From assembly GCA_018873245.2 (NCBI GenBank), contig JAEMBT020000009.1:2332001-2396000 (forward strand): a stretch of 64,000 nucleotides of DNA. The letters run 5' to 3'. How positions within the stretch are numbered: position 1 is the stretch's first letter; the number at the start of each line of letters is the position of its first letter. Of this stretch, positions 10,303-21,002 are shown piece by piece. The position numbers were made by a program, and so were the translations under genes. The notes below the pieces were generated by a model. That model did not search any database and was not told the DNA's origin. It worked only from the letters and a program-made list of their open reading frames with translations. The DNA comes from Archegozetes longisetosus. Its lineage: Eukaryota; Arthropoda; Arachnida; Sarcoptiformes; Trhypochthoniidae.

Positions 10303-10834
10303 TTGGTATAATTGAAAAGTTCGTACCCTAAGTATCAAAGAATGAATTTTATTGAAATTTGTTTACAAAAAACTTAAGAGTAACCCCCCCCCGAGCACTA
10401 ATGACCGCTTCATCCTCTCCTGTCATTTATCATAAACCCGTCGCCACTCACCAAAGTAATACTGTTGAAGAAATCATTTCCTGCCCGATCGATCTCTTCT
10501 TCGGACGAGAATGGGCGCCCTCTTAAATATTTCTTAACCATTTCATATGAAACAGTGTTTGGCCCTAAAACTGAATTAATTTCTTCGGCCGTGTCTTTGG
10601 TCGACATTTTCTTCTTAAAATAATAACCAATTATAGCCCGAAAATCTCGAGAATTGAAATCAATTTTTATTTCAGGCAAATATTGTTTAAAAAATCATAA
10701 AATGCAAACAGAACGACAGAGAAAGTTGAAACTTTGTGTTCGATATTTGAAAATGATATATTAAATAAAACATTCAAAAATAGTTTAATTGTCATCAGAA
10801 CCCCGTTAGGGTACGAACTTTTCAATTGTAGCAA
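10303..10834 (-). mobile_element. Non-autonomous mariner element, second copy
   Basis: Same element as at 5357-5883: TA duplications at 10301-10302 and 10835-10836, inverted ends of about 29 bp, and an 89-aa N-terminal transposase fragment (10410-10679). It arrived by duplication of the surrounding LTR, not by independent transposition. Confidence 0.85.
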
Positions 10835-10836
10835 TA

Positions 10837-10980
<144 letters not shown>

Positions 10981-10993
10981 ATAGAGTAGAAAT

Positions 10994-11089
10994 TAATGTT
11001 TGATCCGTTGAATGAAATTTCTTCACAATATCGCCAGTGAATCCCTCTAAACCGGGATATTTCTAACTGTTTTGCATATTAAGACCGAG
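10994..11089 (-). pseudogene. R1-clade reverse transcriptase fragment
   Basis: About 95 bp is essentially identical to 32166-32261, where it is the N-terminal RT region (GLEGFTGDIV) of the large R1-clade element. In both places it is joined at the same base to the duplicated spacer, so the junction was copied as a unit. Confidence 0.85.
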
Positions 11090-11563
11090 TCTACTACTAA
11101 ACGACTAAACACAAAATGTCTAAATCATAAGACCTAATTTTTTATAATCGAAAGTTTCTTTTAATCTAAAATTTTTTATCCGAAACATTTTTTAATTGAA
11201 ATGTACATAAAACCGAAACATATATTGTCGAAAAAAATATATTCACGACTTATTAAACCAAGTTCTTATAGTCTAGAATCATTTTAATGAAATCTTATAA
11301 TAGTTTATAAAGTGTACTTTTACATAAAAGTACTCCGACATATTGAAATAATTAGTCACCTTTTGCTTTATATACATTGTTAGCCATCAATAGTTTCAAA
11401 GTATTCAATACTTCTAACGACCACTAAAATAATTGATTAACATTTTATTATTTATATTAAGAAGTGATTAAAGACACGTATAGAATACGTGAAGCAGTTA
11501 AATCTAATAAATTTGTGATCAGTTAATAGTTATAATGGTCTGATTAAATTTGATTATTTGTAT
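11090..11563. other. Copy of duplicated spacer
   Basis: This repeats 32262-32735 in the same orientation and is cut by a BEL-like LTR at 11564. No gene is seen. Confidence 0.8.
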
Positions 11564-12132
11564 TGTCAAAAAAAACAAAATAAAATTAAAATAGAAATAA
11601 ACATACAATCAAACACACACACATACACGCACGTACGCACACAAATTAAATTATAACCTTTAGTTTAACAAATAGACATAAACAAATAAAAACTAGATAC
11701 TTTGACCATTAGATGGTCAAAGTAACAGAACTATAATGCATGAACAAATAGAAACTTTGACTATTGGATGGTCAAAGTAACAGAAATAATAGACATAAAC
11801 AAATAGAAACTTTAAATGCTTTGACCATTGGATGGTCAAAGTAACAAAACTGTTTGCGAATACTTTGGACTGTTTGTGAATAAATTATGGAAGGTTTTTC
11901 GGTGATAAAATGCTAGACACCAGAGTATATAAAGTCGACTGAAATAACCTAAAAGGGGATTCCTTCTTTTGCAGTGGAAAAGTAAAGTTGTGCTCCTGAT
12001 CGCGAAAACTTTAAAAGAAAGTGTTGTTAAATATATGTATGTGTTTATGAATTTTAAATAAAAATTTTTATGACAAAAACTCTATTGTGTATTTGATTTA
12101 ATTACATTCTTTTCAAAAAACGTCCCAACACA
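11564..12132 (+). repeat. Probable BEL/Pao-like solo LTR
   Basis: It begins TGTCAAAA at a clean break in the duplicated spacer and ends CCCAACACA. It has a TATATAAAG box at about 11931 and an AATAAA signal near 12056. It is followed by GTGGTACCAGGAACATCG, which resembles the primer-site region after BEL-type LTRs. It contains three imperfect copies of a roughly 65-bp unit, each with a small palindrome. No internal coding sequence follows. The class assignment is tentative. Confidence 0.5.
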
Positions 12133-12244
12133 GTGCGTGGTACCAGGAACATCGAATTAAGACAAGCAGTAAGTGGCGTTTTTTTTACCTCCTTTTGTTG
12201 GCCTAGCAATAATGTTTATTTGCCAACAAAGCATGTTTGTATCA

Positions 12245-12287
12245 TTGAGGTTTGGTGTGAGGTTTGGTGTGAGGTTTGGTATAAAAG
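12245..12287 (+). promoter_or_regulatory. F1c promoter: three 12-bp repeats and TATA box
   Basis: Three tandem GAGGTTTGGTGT-type repeats run into TATAAAAG (12280-12287). F1a and F1d have only two repeats. The transcript would start shortly after, and a GTAAGG donor near 12330 with an acceptor near 12403 suggests a 5' UTR intron of about 75 bases. Confidence 0.65.
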
Positions 12288-12419
12288 CCGAGCTAAAATT
12301 TGTACCCAACATTAATTATTTCTGAAGCCAATCTGTAAGGATTAATACTGTAGTAATACTAATTTAATACTAATACTAATTTCTTATTTATATTTTCTTA
12401 AGAAAAACCACTGTGAACA

Positions 12420-13160
12420 ATGTCAACCGGATTATTTAGCAGCTGCCTTCTTATTGGTGATGACCCAAGACCAAAACAACATCGATTGTTAGCTACGCTT
12501 AGAAGTGGTAAAGCACTAGAAATGTTTACGAATATTGAAAGACATCTGGATGCAGTTTCCACTATTTTGAAGGCAGTAGCAAATAAAGACGAATTCCATC
12601 CGGCAGTAGACAATGTTGTAACTGGTGAGGGTAGTAAAAAGTTGGTCGAATCGTTTCATCGATTTCTTGAGGCAATCGAAAATGTTCGAATTTTCAACCA
12701 CCCCCCATTTAGAGAAATTATCAAACGCTCTGTTAAAGGGAGGAATTATGATAAAATGAAGGAGGAACTCATAAGTATTTTTGAAGATTTTGATGGTAAA
12801 ACTAAAACAAAAATAGGTGAAGCCATCAATAATTTAGCTAATGCAGCGGTTAACAATAAAACTAAAGAGCTGCATGCCAGTGTCTTTGTTAGTTTTCATT
12901 TTGATTGTCGTCATAAGAACAATTTGAAATTTGTATACGCTTATACAACTCTTGATTTGACTCAGGAGAATACGGGTAAAAACGGTTTAAAAGAAAACCA
13001 GCAATATACTGTTACTATTTCGGAATATACTGTAAATCATTCAGAGATTATTGCCCGTGCTGAAGAATTGTCAAAATTTGAAGAGAGTAATTTCGAAGAA
13101 TTTGAGAAAATGATGAATTCCAAAACTAATCCTACTTTAAGAACATGCTTCCAAAAATAA
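12420..13160 (+). CDS. F1-family protein of unknown function (F1c, 246 aa)
   Basis: This intact frame is probably the standard family length. It has a soluble, lysine- and glutamate-rich sequence. Conserved parts include MSTGLFSSCLLIGDDPRPK at the N-terminus, HLDAVSTILKAVANK, a helical LISIFEDFDGKTKTKI segment, VFVSFHFDCRHKNNLKFVYA, and TLRTCFQK at the end. No catalytic motif, signal peptide or membrane span is visible. The start is supported by identity with the other copies and by the promoter layout. An AATAAA at 13453-13458 lies after the overlapping downstream frame. F1c differs from F1a and F1d by scattered substitutions, so the copies are not all recent. I do not recognise the function. 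Confidence 0.8.
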   Translation: MSTGLFSSCLLIGDDPRPKQHRLLATLRSGKALEMFTNIERHLDAVSTILKAVANKDEFHPAVDNVVTGEGSKKLVESFHRFLEAIENVRIFNHPPFREIIKRSVKGRNYDKMKEELISIFEDFDGKTKTKIGEAINNLANAAVNNKTKELHASVFVSFHFDCRHKNNLKFVYAYTTLDLTQENTGKNGLKENQQYTVTISEYTVNHSEIIARAEELSKFEESNFEEFEKMMNSKTNPTLRTCFQK

Positions 13161-13439
13161 TTTTATTTACAGTAAGATTATATCAAGGCTATATCACAGT
13201 CTATAATCATAGGTATGTTAACAATATATTACAAATCTATGGAGTTCTTTGCGTAGTAACATGAGTATCAAATATGAAGCTGAATTCAAATGATACATAT
13301 CGGTTAATAGTAACAAATAATAACAGTTATATCGGCAAATGCCTTAGTAAATTACAAATTGCATTAATGTCAGTGTCTTTACACTTAACAGTACAAGTAG
13401 GAAATGTAACTCAAAAATTGAATATAAGTTTTGTAAGTT
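13143..13439 (+). pseudogene. Downstream overlapping ORF, long form with one stop
   Basis: Same layout as 7637-7933: the ATG overlaps the F1c terminus and the frame ends KLNISFVS. A single TGA replaces the glutamine codon after GVLCVVT. Confidence 0.35.
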
Positions 13440-13857
13440 GATTAACTGTGACAATAAAATTGAAATACATTAATTTTTGATCATTGAAGCTCCAAGAAAT
13501 TGGATATTTTGGTACAGTCAATATTCGTAGAGTTGTTGAAATGAACTGAATAAATGGAATAGAATGTTGTCATACAGAATTAATTTCTCAAAGTATTGTT
13601 TATAAGACCAGGTAGTCAGACTAATAAGTTTCTTCTTATTAGTGACGATAATATCGGTTATAGCAATTAAATAGGTATAATTTTTCGCGCATATTACAAG
13701 GTTCGCATGTGACAGTTTATACATAAAAAGTGTACAAAATACTAAATACAACTTTTATCAAATTTGATTTTATCTGCTATTAGAAAAATATAATGTTATC
13801 GCTATGTTGAAAGTGCTTCTTTTAAAATAGTATAACATTCGATATTCCAGACCATAT

Positions 13858-14509
13858 GTGTCAGCTTCGCAGAAGTCAGATTTGCAGAATGGCATTTTTA
13901 CCAGTCAGTTTAGCAGAAAAGTGTAATATCTCTGTTTTCCTGTTCTCAGTTTAGGTTTTAGAAAACCTCTATTTTTCAAAATCATTATGAAAAGCTTCAG
14001 TTCTAGAAATAATTTTCGAGTACACACTTCATGTTCTGCGTAAAAAATATTTTGTTATTGATGTAATAGATTCTGAAAGTATTTGAAACAATATATTGTA
14101 AATAGGAGTTGTTAAGCCAAATTAGTAGATATATAAGATAGAAATCTTATTCTACTATTCGAAAGTACGATTAAATAGTTTTTATAACTCTACTAATAAG
14201 TTAAGTGTTATATGTTTTAAAATTTCAAGATTGGGCTTAAATATTAGTGGAAATGAATGAGGAAAATCTAATATTTGACCAAATGTTTTTAGTCTTGTTA
14301 TTTTCTATTGACTATTGGTGCTTAAGCTTTTATCTAAATCTGGTGATTAATATCAGTTTTTTTATTTGACTTTGACAAGTATGAATGAGCTGACAAACCC
14401 TAAGGTTTAGGGATGAGAAAATCAGTTGTAAAATTGATTTTAGCCTGTTTCTGCTAAACTGACTGTATAAAATGCCATTCTGCGAAACTGGCTTCTGCGA
14501 AACTGACAC
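13858..14509. mobile_element. MITE with about 65-bp inverted ends
   Basis: The ends read GTGTCAGCTTCGCAGAAG and its complement and contain short GCAGAA-type sub-repeats. No transposase is encoded. Copies at 34518-35168 (inverted) and 37153-37803 came with the block duplications. Confidence 0.75.
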
Positions 14510-14516
14510 CAATCCA

Positions 14517-14620
14517 ACAAAAGGAGGTCAAAACCTGCTTTTCATTGGCTTTCCCACTTTGGCGGGTTACTTGTGAATAACAACTGTGGATCAAAGTTCA
14601 AGGCTGGTTGGGTTAGGTTT
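14517..14620 (+). promoter_or_regulatory. Upstream block shared by F1 and F2 genes
   Basis: About 90 bp containing CCAACAAAAGGAGGT, CCCACTTTGGCGGGTT, and a TGTGGATCAAAGTTCAAGGC block precedes F2. It is also found at 8928-9010 and 36688-36790 upstream of F1 promoters. It is the only non-coding sequence clearly common to both gene types. I infer a shared control region, but it could be a leftover of their common origin. Confidence 0.45.
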
Positions 14621-14751
14621 AGTGCTTCTAATGGCTCCTAAAATAATAAATAGTGAGGAAAGTTTACAAAAACATAGCATTCAAACTTAACGCCTGTCGA
14701 AGAGTAACATATTTTCTTAATGTTATTTTGATTTATATTTTGCAGCCTAAA

Positions 14752-15492
14752 ATGTCTGTCTTGGTTTCTTCTGCAACTATTCTTGGTAAAAACACATCTA
14801 ATCCATTCAAAAGTGGAATAGAATTACTAGATCCTGAGAATCACGTTAATGCTTTGACCACAATGTTGAATGTAATTCAACACAATACCAAATTTTGTCC
14901 TCAAACTCAAAACTTGACCGAAGCTGGTACTCATTTGAGAGATTATTTGCTTGGTTTGGATAAAATACCCTTCTTTAATCTGCCTACGGTTAATCAATTT
15001 ACTGAAGCAATTGAAGACAGTCTGTATGGGCAATTCATAGATGGTTTGATCAAATTTTACGGTGATTTGGAAGAGAAGGATTCAACAAAAGTAAAAAGAC
15101 TATTTAGAGAAATGTTTAATACATTATTAACTTATGATACGAATGTAAAGCAACGCCAACATGCAACTGATACTGAAGCTCAATTGATTCAATTTATTAT
15201 TGATGTAAGAGATGTTAATAAGGATCCTGCAAACAATAATATAAAGCTCAAGATTTATACTGCTGATATCAAGTTTAGTATCAAGAATAGAAATTTAGAA
15301 CTAAATAAGGACAATCTTTCATTCAAATTGGCTCAATATGAGTTCAATAAAAATGAACTGACTGACAAGTACGCAAAATTGTTCAAAGATATGCCATTAA
15401 CAACTGCCGATGAATGGATTGAGGAGCTGACATCCCAAAATGAAAATTACCTCGACAAAAATATTATGCTAATAAGTAATACCAAAGAATAA
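14752..15492 (+). CDS. F2-family protein of unknown function (F2a, 246 aa)
   Basis: The frame is open further upstream (to 14653), but the start is placed at 14752. TATTTTGCAG immediately before it is a good 3' splice site, and the product then has the same 246-aa length as F1. The sequence starts MSVLVSSATILGKNTSNPF. Aligned by eye, HVNALTTMLNVIQHNTKFCP, YLLGLDKIPFFNLP and LIKFYGDLEEKDSTKV fall at the positions of the equivalent F1 segments, which suggests distant paralogy. It has no signal peptide or membrane span. The function is unknown to me. Two near-identical copies lie at 33534-34274 and 38045-38764. An AATAAA signal lies at 15657-15662. Confidence 0.75.
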   Translation: MSVLVSSATILGKNTSNPFKSGIELLDPENHVNALTTMLNVIQHNTKFCPQTQNLTEAGTHLRDYLLGLDKIPFFNLPTVNQFTEAIEDSLYGQFIDGLIKFYGDLEEKDSTKVKRLFREMFNTLLTYDTNVKQRQHATDTEAQLIQFIIDVRDVNKDPANNNIKLKIYTADIKFSIKNRNLELNKDNLSFKLAQYEFNKNELTDKYAKLFKDMPLTTADEWIEELTSQNENYLDKNIMLISNTKE

Positions 15493-16770
15493 TATACTAT
15501 TTCACCAATAATATTAGATTTCAGGTCTAATGTTATCAATCTCTAAAAATATTATTTAGAAAAATATCAATTGTAGTATCAATAATAATGGACAGTGTTT
15601 ATGATAATTTTGTGTAATAATAGATATACAAAGTGTTGTTCTAGCTTTTACTTAATAATAAACAAAACCATTATTTGATTATAGAAATATTTCATTTAAT
15701 TATCTCAGGATTAATCATATTGCATAATATTCAGTATACAGATAAAGTCATAAGGTTATTTAACATTTGTATTTTGACAAATATTTATATTATATTTATA
15801 CTTAATGACTTTATTTTGCTTCGTGAAGACTCAATTTTATTATGAATTATTATGAATATGAAAATTATAAAAGTAATCAGAAATGAATGATAAGCCGATT
15901 CTCATGCTTTTACTAATTTATCAAGAAATTCTCACACCAACTCTCACACTCTTTTAAAATTATCATAAGATTAGTGTTGATGAATAAAGTATTAAAACTA
16001 TTCCTCGAAATTATTGGTTCTAAGTTCGGCACTTATTTTACTACAAGGTCTGAGGTTTAGTATAAAAGGTTCTACTCTATACATCCAAAACCACAACATA
16101 TAAACCCAAAACAACTAAAACAATTGATCTCAAAACATAAAACCGAAATAGACATAGTCGAAAATATTATATCGAAGGCACAAAATCTGAGTCATATAAT
16201 CGAATAACAAAATATCGATTGTAATATTAGTCGAATGAGAAATAACTAAAATTTTCGACAGTTGCTACAAGTGCTTATTGATATGTTTGAAATACAAATA
16301 ATCAAATTTAATTAAACCATTATAACTATTAACTTATCACAAATTTATTAGATTTAACTGCTTCACGTATTTTATACGTGTCTTTAATCACTTCTTAATA
16401 TAAATAATAAAATGTTAATCAATTATTTTAGTGGTCGTTAGAAGTATTGAATACTTTGAAACTATTGATGGCTAACAATGTATATAAAGCAAAAGGTGAC
16501 TAATTATTTCAATATGTCGGAGTACTTTTATGTAAAAGCACACTTTATAAACTATTATAAGATTTCATTAAAATGATTCTAGACTATAAGAACTTGGTTT
16601 AATAAGTCGTGAATATATTGTTTTTCGACATATATGTTTCGGTTTTATGTACATTTCAATGAAAAAATGTTTCGGATAAAAAATTTTAGATTAAAAGAAA
16701 CTTTCGATTATAAAAAATTAGGTCTTATGATTTAGACATTTTGTGTTTAGTCGTTTAGTAGTAGACTCGG
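15493..16770. other. F2 3' flank and duplicated spacer, no gene seen
   Basis: This is the mirror copy of 6247-7270 plus the F2 3' region. A promoter-like GAGGTTTAGTATAAAAGG (TATA at 16061-16068) resembles the F1 promoter, but only a short conserved frame (about 45 codons, ending LSHIIE) without a good start follows. Confidence 0.5.
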
Positions 16771-16778
16771 TATAAAAG
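16771..16778 (+). promoter_or_regulatory. TATA box of the right F1 pseudogene
   Basis: TATAAAAGCCGAGCTAAAAT is the F1 core promoter. The following 5' UTR is split by a solo LTR at 16874. Confidence 0.7.
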
Positions 16779-16873
16779 CCGAGCTAAAATTTGTTCTCAA
16801 CATTAAACATTTCTGAAGCTAATTCGTTTTTTAAGGTACATTAAACTTGTTAGTATTAATATTACATTAATAC

Positions 16874-17333
16874 TGTGAGAGGAGATTTTTTATATAGCGA
16901 AATAACAACTCAGACTTTAACAATTAATAATCTTTATTAAAATATAAATTGAATGATAATACATAAAGATTTAAAAGTTTCACACAGAGTCTAAGCTCTA
17001 TTGCACTCTCGTACTAACTCACTTAATCTCTTTATTACTCTCTCTTTTTATGCTATTCTGACTTATTAATAAAATGATGTTTAAGAATATTATCGAGTTA
17101 TAATTTTAAGAAAAGTTATTCCTAAAAAGGGATGTTCAAGCATTCCAGTATTAGATTTTCATAACAATTAATTTCCTATTGTGATTAAATTAGAATATGA
17201 ATTTTCCTTTACAGATAGAGCGAACTAAACAAAACCTTTTATAATCATAACGAAATAAGAGTTTTACTTTCATTCTCATAACAAATAGAAAGATTACAAA
17301 ACAAATTAAAATACTTTTTTTTTAATATAACAG
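16874..17333 (-). repeat. Solo LTR (LTR-1 family), minus orientation
   Basis: This LTR-1 copy starts TGTGAGAG and ends TATAACA with no nested insertion, so it shows the original LTR length (460 bp). Flanks are ATAC and GTAC, a degraded duplication. It occupies the same place in the F1 pseudogene as the plus-strand copy at 5075-6142 does in the mirror block. Confidence 0.85.
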
Positions 17334-17375
17334 TACTAATTCATTAATGTTCTTGAAGAACAAAAACTGTGAACA

Positions 17376-17690
17376 ATGTCAACTGGATTATTTAGTAACT
17401 GTTCTTGGTGGTGATCCAAAACCAAAAGTGGTTCCATATTCAGTTATGCCCAAAAGCGAGATATCGCTAGAGATGTTTACGAAAAATTGAAAATCATTTG
17501 AACACTGTCAGCCCTATTTTGGAGCAAGTAGCAAACAAAGTGGGATTCAATCCCGCGAAAATGGATATCAAAGATGATAAAGATAGATCTTTTAAAAATA
17601 GAGATTATGATGAAATTAAGAGAAGTATCTTGGCTATTTTTGAAGGTTATGATGATAGATGTATGAATGAAAGGGTGTACTTTAGAATAA
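17376..17690 (+). pseudogene. F1-family pseudogene (right copy)
   Basis: It starts MSTGLFSN like F1, then changes frame. The frame from about 17498 reads NTVSPILEQVANKVGFNP and later RDYDEIKRSILAIFEGYDD, matching F1 positions of about 45-65 and 125-145. The remainder of the gene is missing after 17690. It is the uninterrupted counterpart of the pseudogene at 4753-5005. Confidence 0.8.
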
Positions 17691-17750
17691 CACCTTTAGA
17701 ATATCAACACAATACTTAACACACAGAATGTACTCATCAAGTACTACAAT

Positions 17751-19188
17751 AAACATCATAGAGACATCCGCCGCAAATCTGAGATAAACTATAAAGTGTC
17801 GATTAAAAGTTCTTACATGAACTTTTATCAATCATTCAACAAACTTAAATAGAGATCATAAAAATGTATTCTATTATGAGTTTTTAGGTGCGTTCAGAGC
17901 ATGGGAAGCGATTTCACACTTTAAATTCAAGTTTCTACAAAATAATACCGGAACTGATTTGTAATAAATTTTATGCCTCTTAATCATAAACTGTTTGGAG
18001 GCTATACTTATTTCAGGCCTGAAACATTAGCACATGCTTTCTTTCCAGAATATGGAGATGTTCATATGAACAATAATATCAATTGGAATTTAAGTTTCTA
18101 TCTAGAACCTCATACATGTTTTATGTTATACTTCATGAAATGGGACATTCTTTAGAATTAAAACATATATACACGATTCCAACAGAGTAACTAGGACAAG
18201 AAGAACGCTTGTATCTCTGCGCTAGGCGATCTGATTTTGATCCCTTTTGTTTTAAAATGTAGAAAAATGTTCAAGAAATGTCATATTAAAATTTCATAAA
18301 TTTATCTAAACTAATAATAATTTTTTTGAGAAGACAAATAAAAATCACCTTAAATTACAAATTATTATAAAAATGTAACGCTTTATGGTAACCTACACTG
18401 TAAATGACTCCGAAGTGAGTTATGTAGATTGTAAACAAACTTTTGTTTGAAGTGAAAGTGATTTATCATAAATTCGCCGGTGCTCAAGGAGGTCACACCC
18501 GATACTAATCATTTAATTCTAGTTTTAATTAAATGCATTAACATTTTTTTTATTTAAAATTTGTGATTTTGAACGTAAACTTTAATTTACTGGTCATTAA
18601 CTTTATAATTAATCGGAATAAACTTATGAAATTTTAATATGAAATTTCTTGAACATTTTTCTGCATTTTAAAACAAACCGGATCAAAATCAGATCACCTA
18701 GCGCAGAGATACAAGCGTTCTCCTTGTCCTAGTTACTCTTTTGGAAACGTGTATGATCCTGACTCTATAATGTATCCTTCATATATTAATAAAAGTTATG
18801 ATGCATTCAATTTTACTTTAAAACCTGAATCAATAGATGAAAGGTTAATTAAAGTACTTTATTTAGAATATCATAGTACTAGTACTACGGCCTCTGCAAC
18901 AACCTTATCAGCTAGAACTACTGTAAATACTGAAACAACTAAGATAAAATATGATTCAACTACTCCAAAAACAGAGACTGAATCTTTTACCCTGACTTTT
19001 CACTTTGTATATATGATGATAATGAGATTGATTGGTGTAATAATGATGATTTGATTTCTAATCTTATTTATGATATTGAAGGACAACTATTTCTTTATAA
19101 GAGTATTAATTCTTGGATGTATACAGATCGTTCTGGAATTAAAACTAGAAAGTTTAATCATTATGATTATTGGAGTAACATCAAATGA
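17751..19188 (+). pseudogene. Matrix metalloproteinase (matrixin) gene, degraded
   Basis: Scattered frames spell a matrixin catalytic domain. They are AFRAWEAISHFKFKF (from 17890), then TLAHAFFPEYGDVH (about 18025-18066), then the zinc-binding HEMGHSLELKH at 18134-18166, then the Met-turn DPDSIMYPSY (about 18755-18785). A threonine-rich linker follows, then a hemopexin-like beginning with WCNNDDLI...GQLFLYKS up to a stop at 19186. The three zinc histidines and the catalytic glutamate are all present. Stops and frame changes interrupt it, and a MITE (18190-18733) splits the exon between them. No pro-domain is recognised. It looks like a host gene fragment or retrocopy rather than an active gene. 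Confidence 0.75.
18190..18733. mobile_element. Tc1-like MITE inside the metalloproteinase
   Basis: Inverted ends start ACTAGGACAAG and match over about 55 bp. TA duplications lie at 18188-18189 and 18734-18735. Reading across the site with one TA gives an uninterrupted protein frame between the zinc-binding motif and the Met-turn, so the insertion was clean. No transposase is present. Confidence 0.88.
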
Positions 19189-19800
19189 CAGGGTCGACTT
19201 CTATTATACAAATTGATAAAAATTGTATACTATTTTATGAAACATCTGCACAAATACTTATAAGGGAGGTTTCCCAGTCTTGAGACGCCGATTTTGATGA
19301 AACTTACGGAAAATCATCATTATGAAAAGTGTATTAGAGATCCGGATTCCATTTTTGCCGAGCTTTACATTTTGGTTCCTTTATACTATATAGTGTGTCG
19401 TATTTACAGTAAACTAATATAAAGTCCTATACCGTTACTACAAATTGAGTAAACAAAGGTATACTTTTTGACATCACATATCTTAAGTTTCATACAGATG
19501 ATTTATCATTTATTCCGATGAAAAATATTTGAATAAATAAACGATAAAATTTACTGAACGAGGATAAAATGACAAAGCTATTAAATTTACCATTTAATAT
19601 TTCAATCTAAAAGTCTTTCAATGTAAAACGTTTATATGAAAACTATTGTTGAAAAAACATTCATTCAAAAATAAATAAATGCAAACTAGACTAAATAAAC
19701 AACAAGATTAAGTTTTAAGGTATGAGTTATGAAAGCAAAAGGACAAGCATTTATTCTCAGTTTAAAAATAGTTTTGATTAAAACAAATTTAAATATTTAA
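19189..19800. other. AT-rich stretch, nothing recognised
   Basis: There are no open frames, repeats or inverted ends that I can recognise. Confidence 0.5.
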
Positions 19801-19802
19801 TT

Positions 19803-19864
19803 ATGGTCCCGAAACTGACTCAAAATGAGAAAATAAAGATAATGGCTATCTGGCAAAGTGGTAA
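19803..19864 (+). pseudogene. Tc1-like transposase N-terminus (21 codons)
   Basis: MVPKLTQNEKIKIMAIWQSG resembles the first helix of Tc1-type DNA-binding domains. It is cut by the LTR at 19865. Short and tentative. Confidence 0.35.
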
Positions 19865-20455
19865 TGTGAAATGTAAAATTTATCTATATACGTTATCATT
19901 ATTAAGCAATAGACTGATCAAGAAATGTTTTATTTTATAATTAAAAGGAAATTTATTATACCGATAAAGTAATAGATAAAAAGTCTATTTTATCAACAAT
20001 AAGCTCTGTTCTAACTTTTTCACTAAAAAACATGTTTTTCTAAGTAAATATCGAGAATTGTGTAAACTTTAGTTTTAAGAACAAGATAAGATAGAATACA
20101 GGAAAGGTATACGAGGAGAGCAGTGAAAGTGTAGAATATATTTAGATAGATAATTTATATTAATAAGCGTGTAACATGTAATATTGAACATTTTAAATAA
20201 AGTTACATAAGTATCAATAGTGAAAATTGTGGTAATTCATCAATATATCGCGTATTATGGAAGTAAGTATGGAAGTTATAATTTAAAACACGAGTCCAGC
20301 CTAACTCTAACTTAAACGAATTAAGATCTCACATTGAGATCCCCGACCTCAATTTGTACAACTAGCAAATAACAAAACATAAGACAATATAAATTGTTTA
20401 ATACAATTTCTAAAATTAATTAGAAAAGATCCCGAGTCACGAAATAAACGTGACA
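19865..20455. repeat. Solo LTR (family LTR-2)
   Basis: It starts TGTGAAATG, ends ACGTGACA and is 591 bp long, with GTAA and GTAT at its sides (one mismatch from a 4-bp duplication). A second copy, greatly enlarged by nested insertions, is at 41037-43535 with a perfect ATAC duplication. The two together define the LTR ends. Confidence 0.75.
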
Positions 20456-20529
20456 GTATAATGGTTTGCTTTTACTTTTGTGTGAATCTGGGGAAACCAT
20501 TATATATCTATATATTTATTATCAGCATG

Positions 20530-21002
20530 ACTTGACAAGCAAAAAAAGTCTCAAGCCACATCCCCCTCCGACCACTTCTAAGCTCCGCCCACCAAAAAAA
20601 AATTTTTAGTCACACCCACCAAAATTTTCTTAAACTTTCATCTAAATGTACTGTATAAAAATATGCAAGCGGATTCTCAAAATTCCTTCTGTGGGCGAAG
20701 TTATAAACGTTCAAAGTTCGATTTTATAAAATTTTGACTGGCTTTTACTTTCCGTAAAGTTGGTGTAGCAATTACATTTATATATATTTGTTATGAGCAT
20801 GACATGACAAATAAAAGTCTCAAGCCACGCCCACCTTCAACCACTTTTAAGCTTCGCCCACCAAAAAAAATTTAAGCCACACCCAGCAAATTTTTCTTAA
20901 ATTTCTATATAAATATACTATTTAAGAATATGCAATCGGATTCTCAAAATTTCTACTGTGGGCAGAGTTATGATTTTTCAAAATTTCGATATTCCAATAG
21001 TA
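20530..21002. repeat. Two tandem copies of a CCACGCCCACC-rich repeat
   Basis: Units of roughly 270 bp (20530-20720 and 20785-21000) share AAGCTTCGCCCACCAAAA-type and GGATTCTCAAAATT segments at about 80 percent identity by eye. The second unit also forms a 150-bp inverted repeat with 23859-23996. Confidence 0.7.

Noticed and set aside
14330-14512. 60-aa frame reading VSQKPVSQNG (three copies)
   Set aside because: It lies in the inverted end of a MITE. Its conservation comes from block duplication.
12420-15492. F1/F2 as viral or toxin genes
   Set aside because: There is no signal peptide, no cysteine framework and no recognisable viral motif. Splice-site and TATA layouts look cellular. I leave the function open.
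17751-19188. Viral origin of the metalloproteinase (some insect DNA viruses carry one)
   Set aside because: The threonine-rich linker and hemopexin start point to an animal matrixin, and no viral gene adjoins it.
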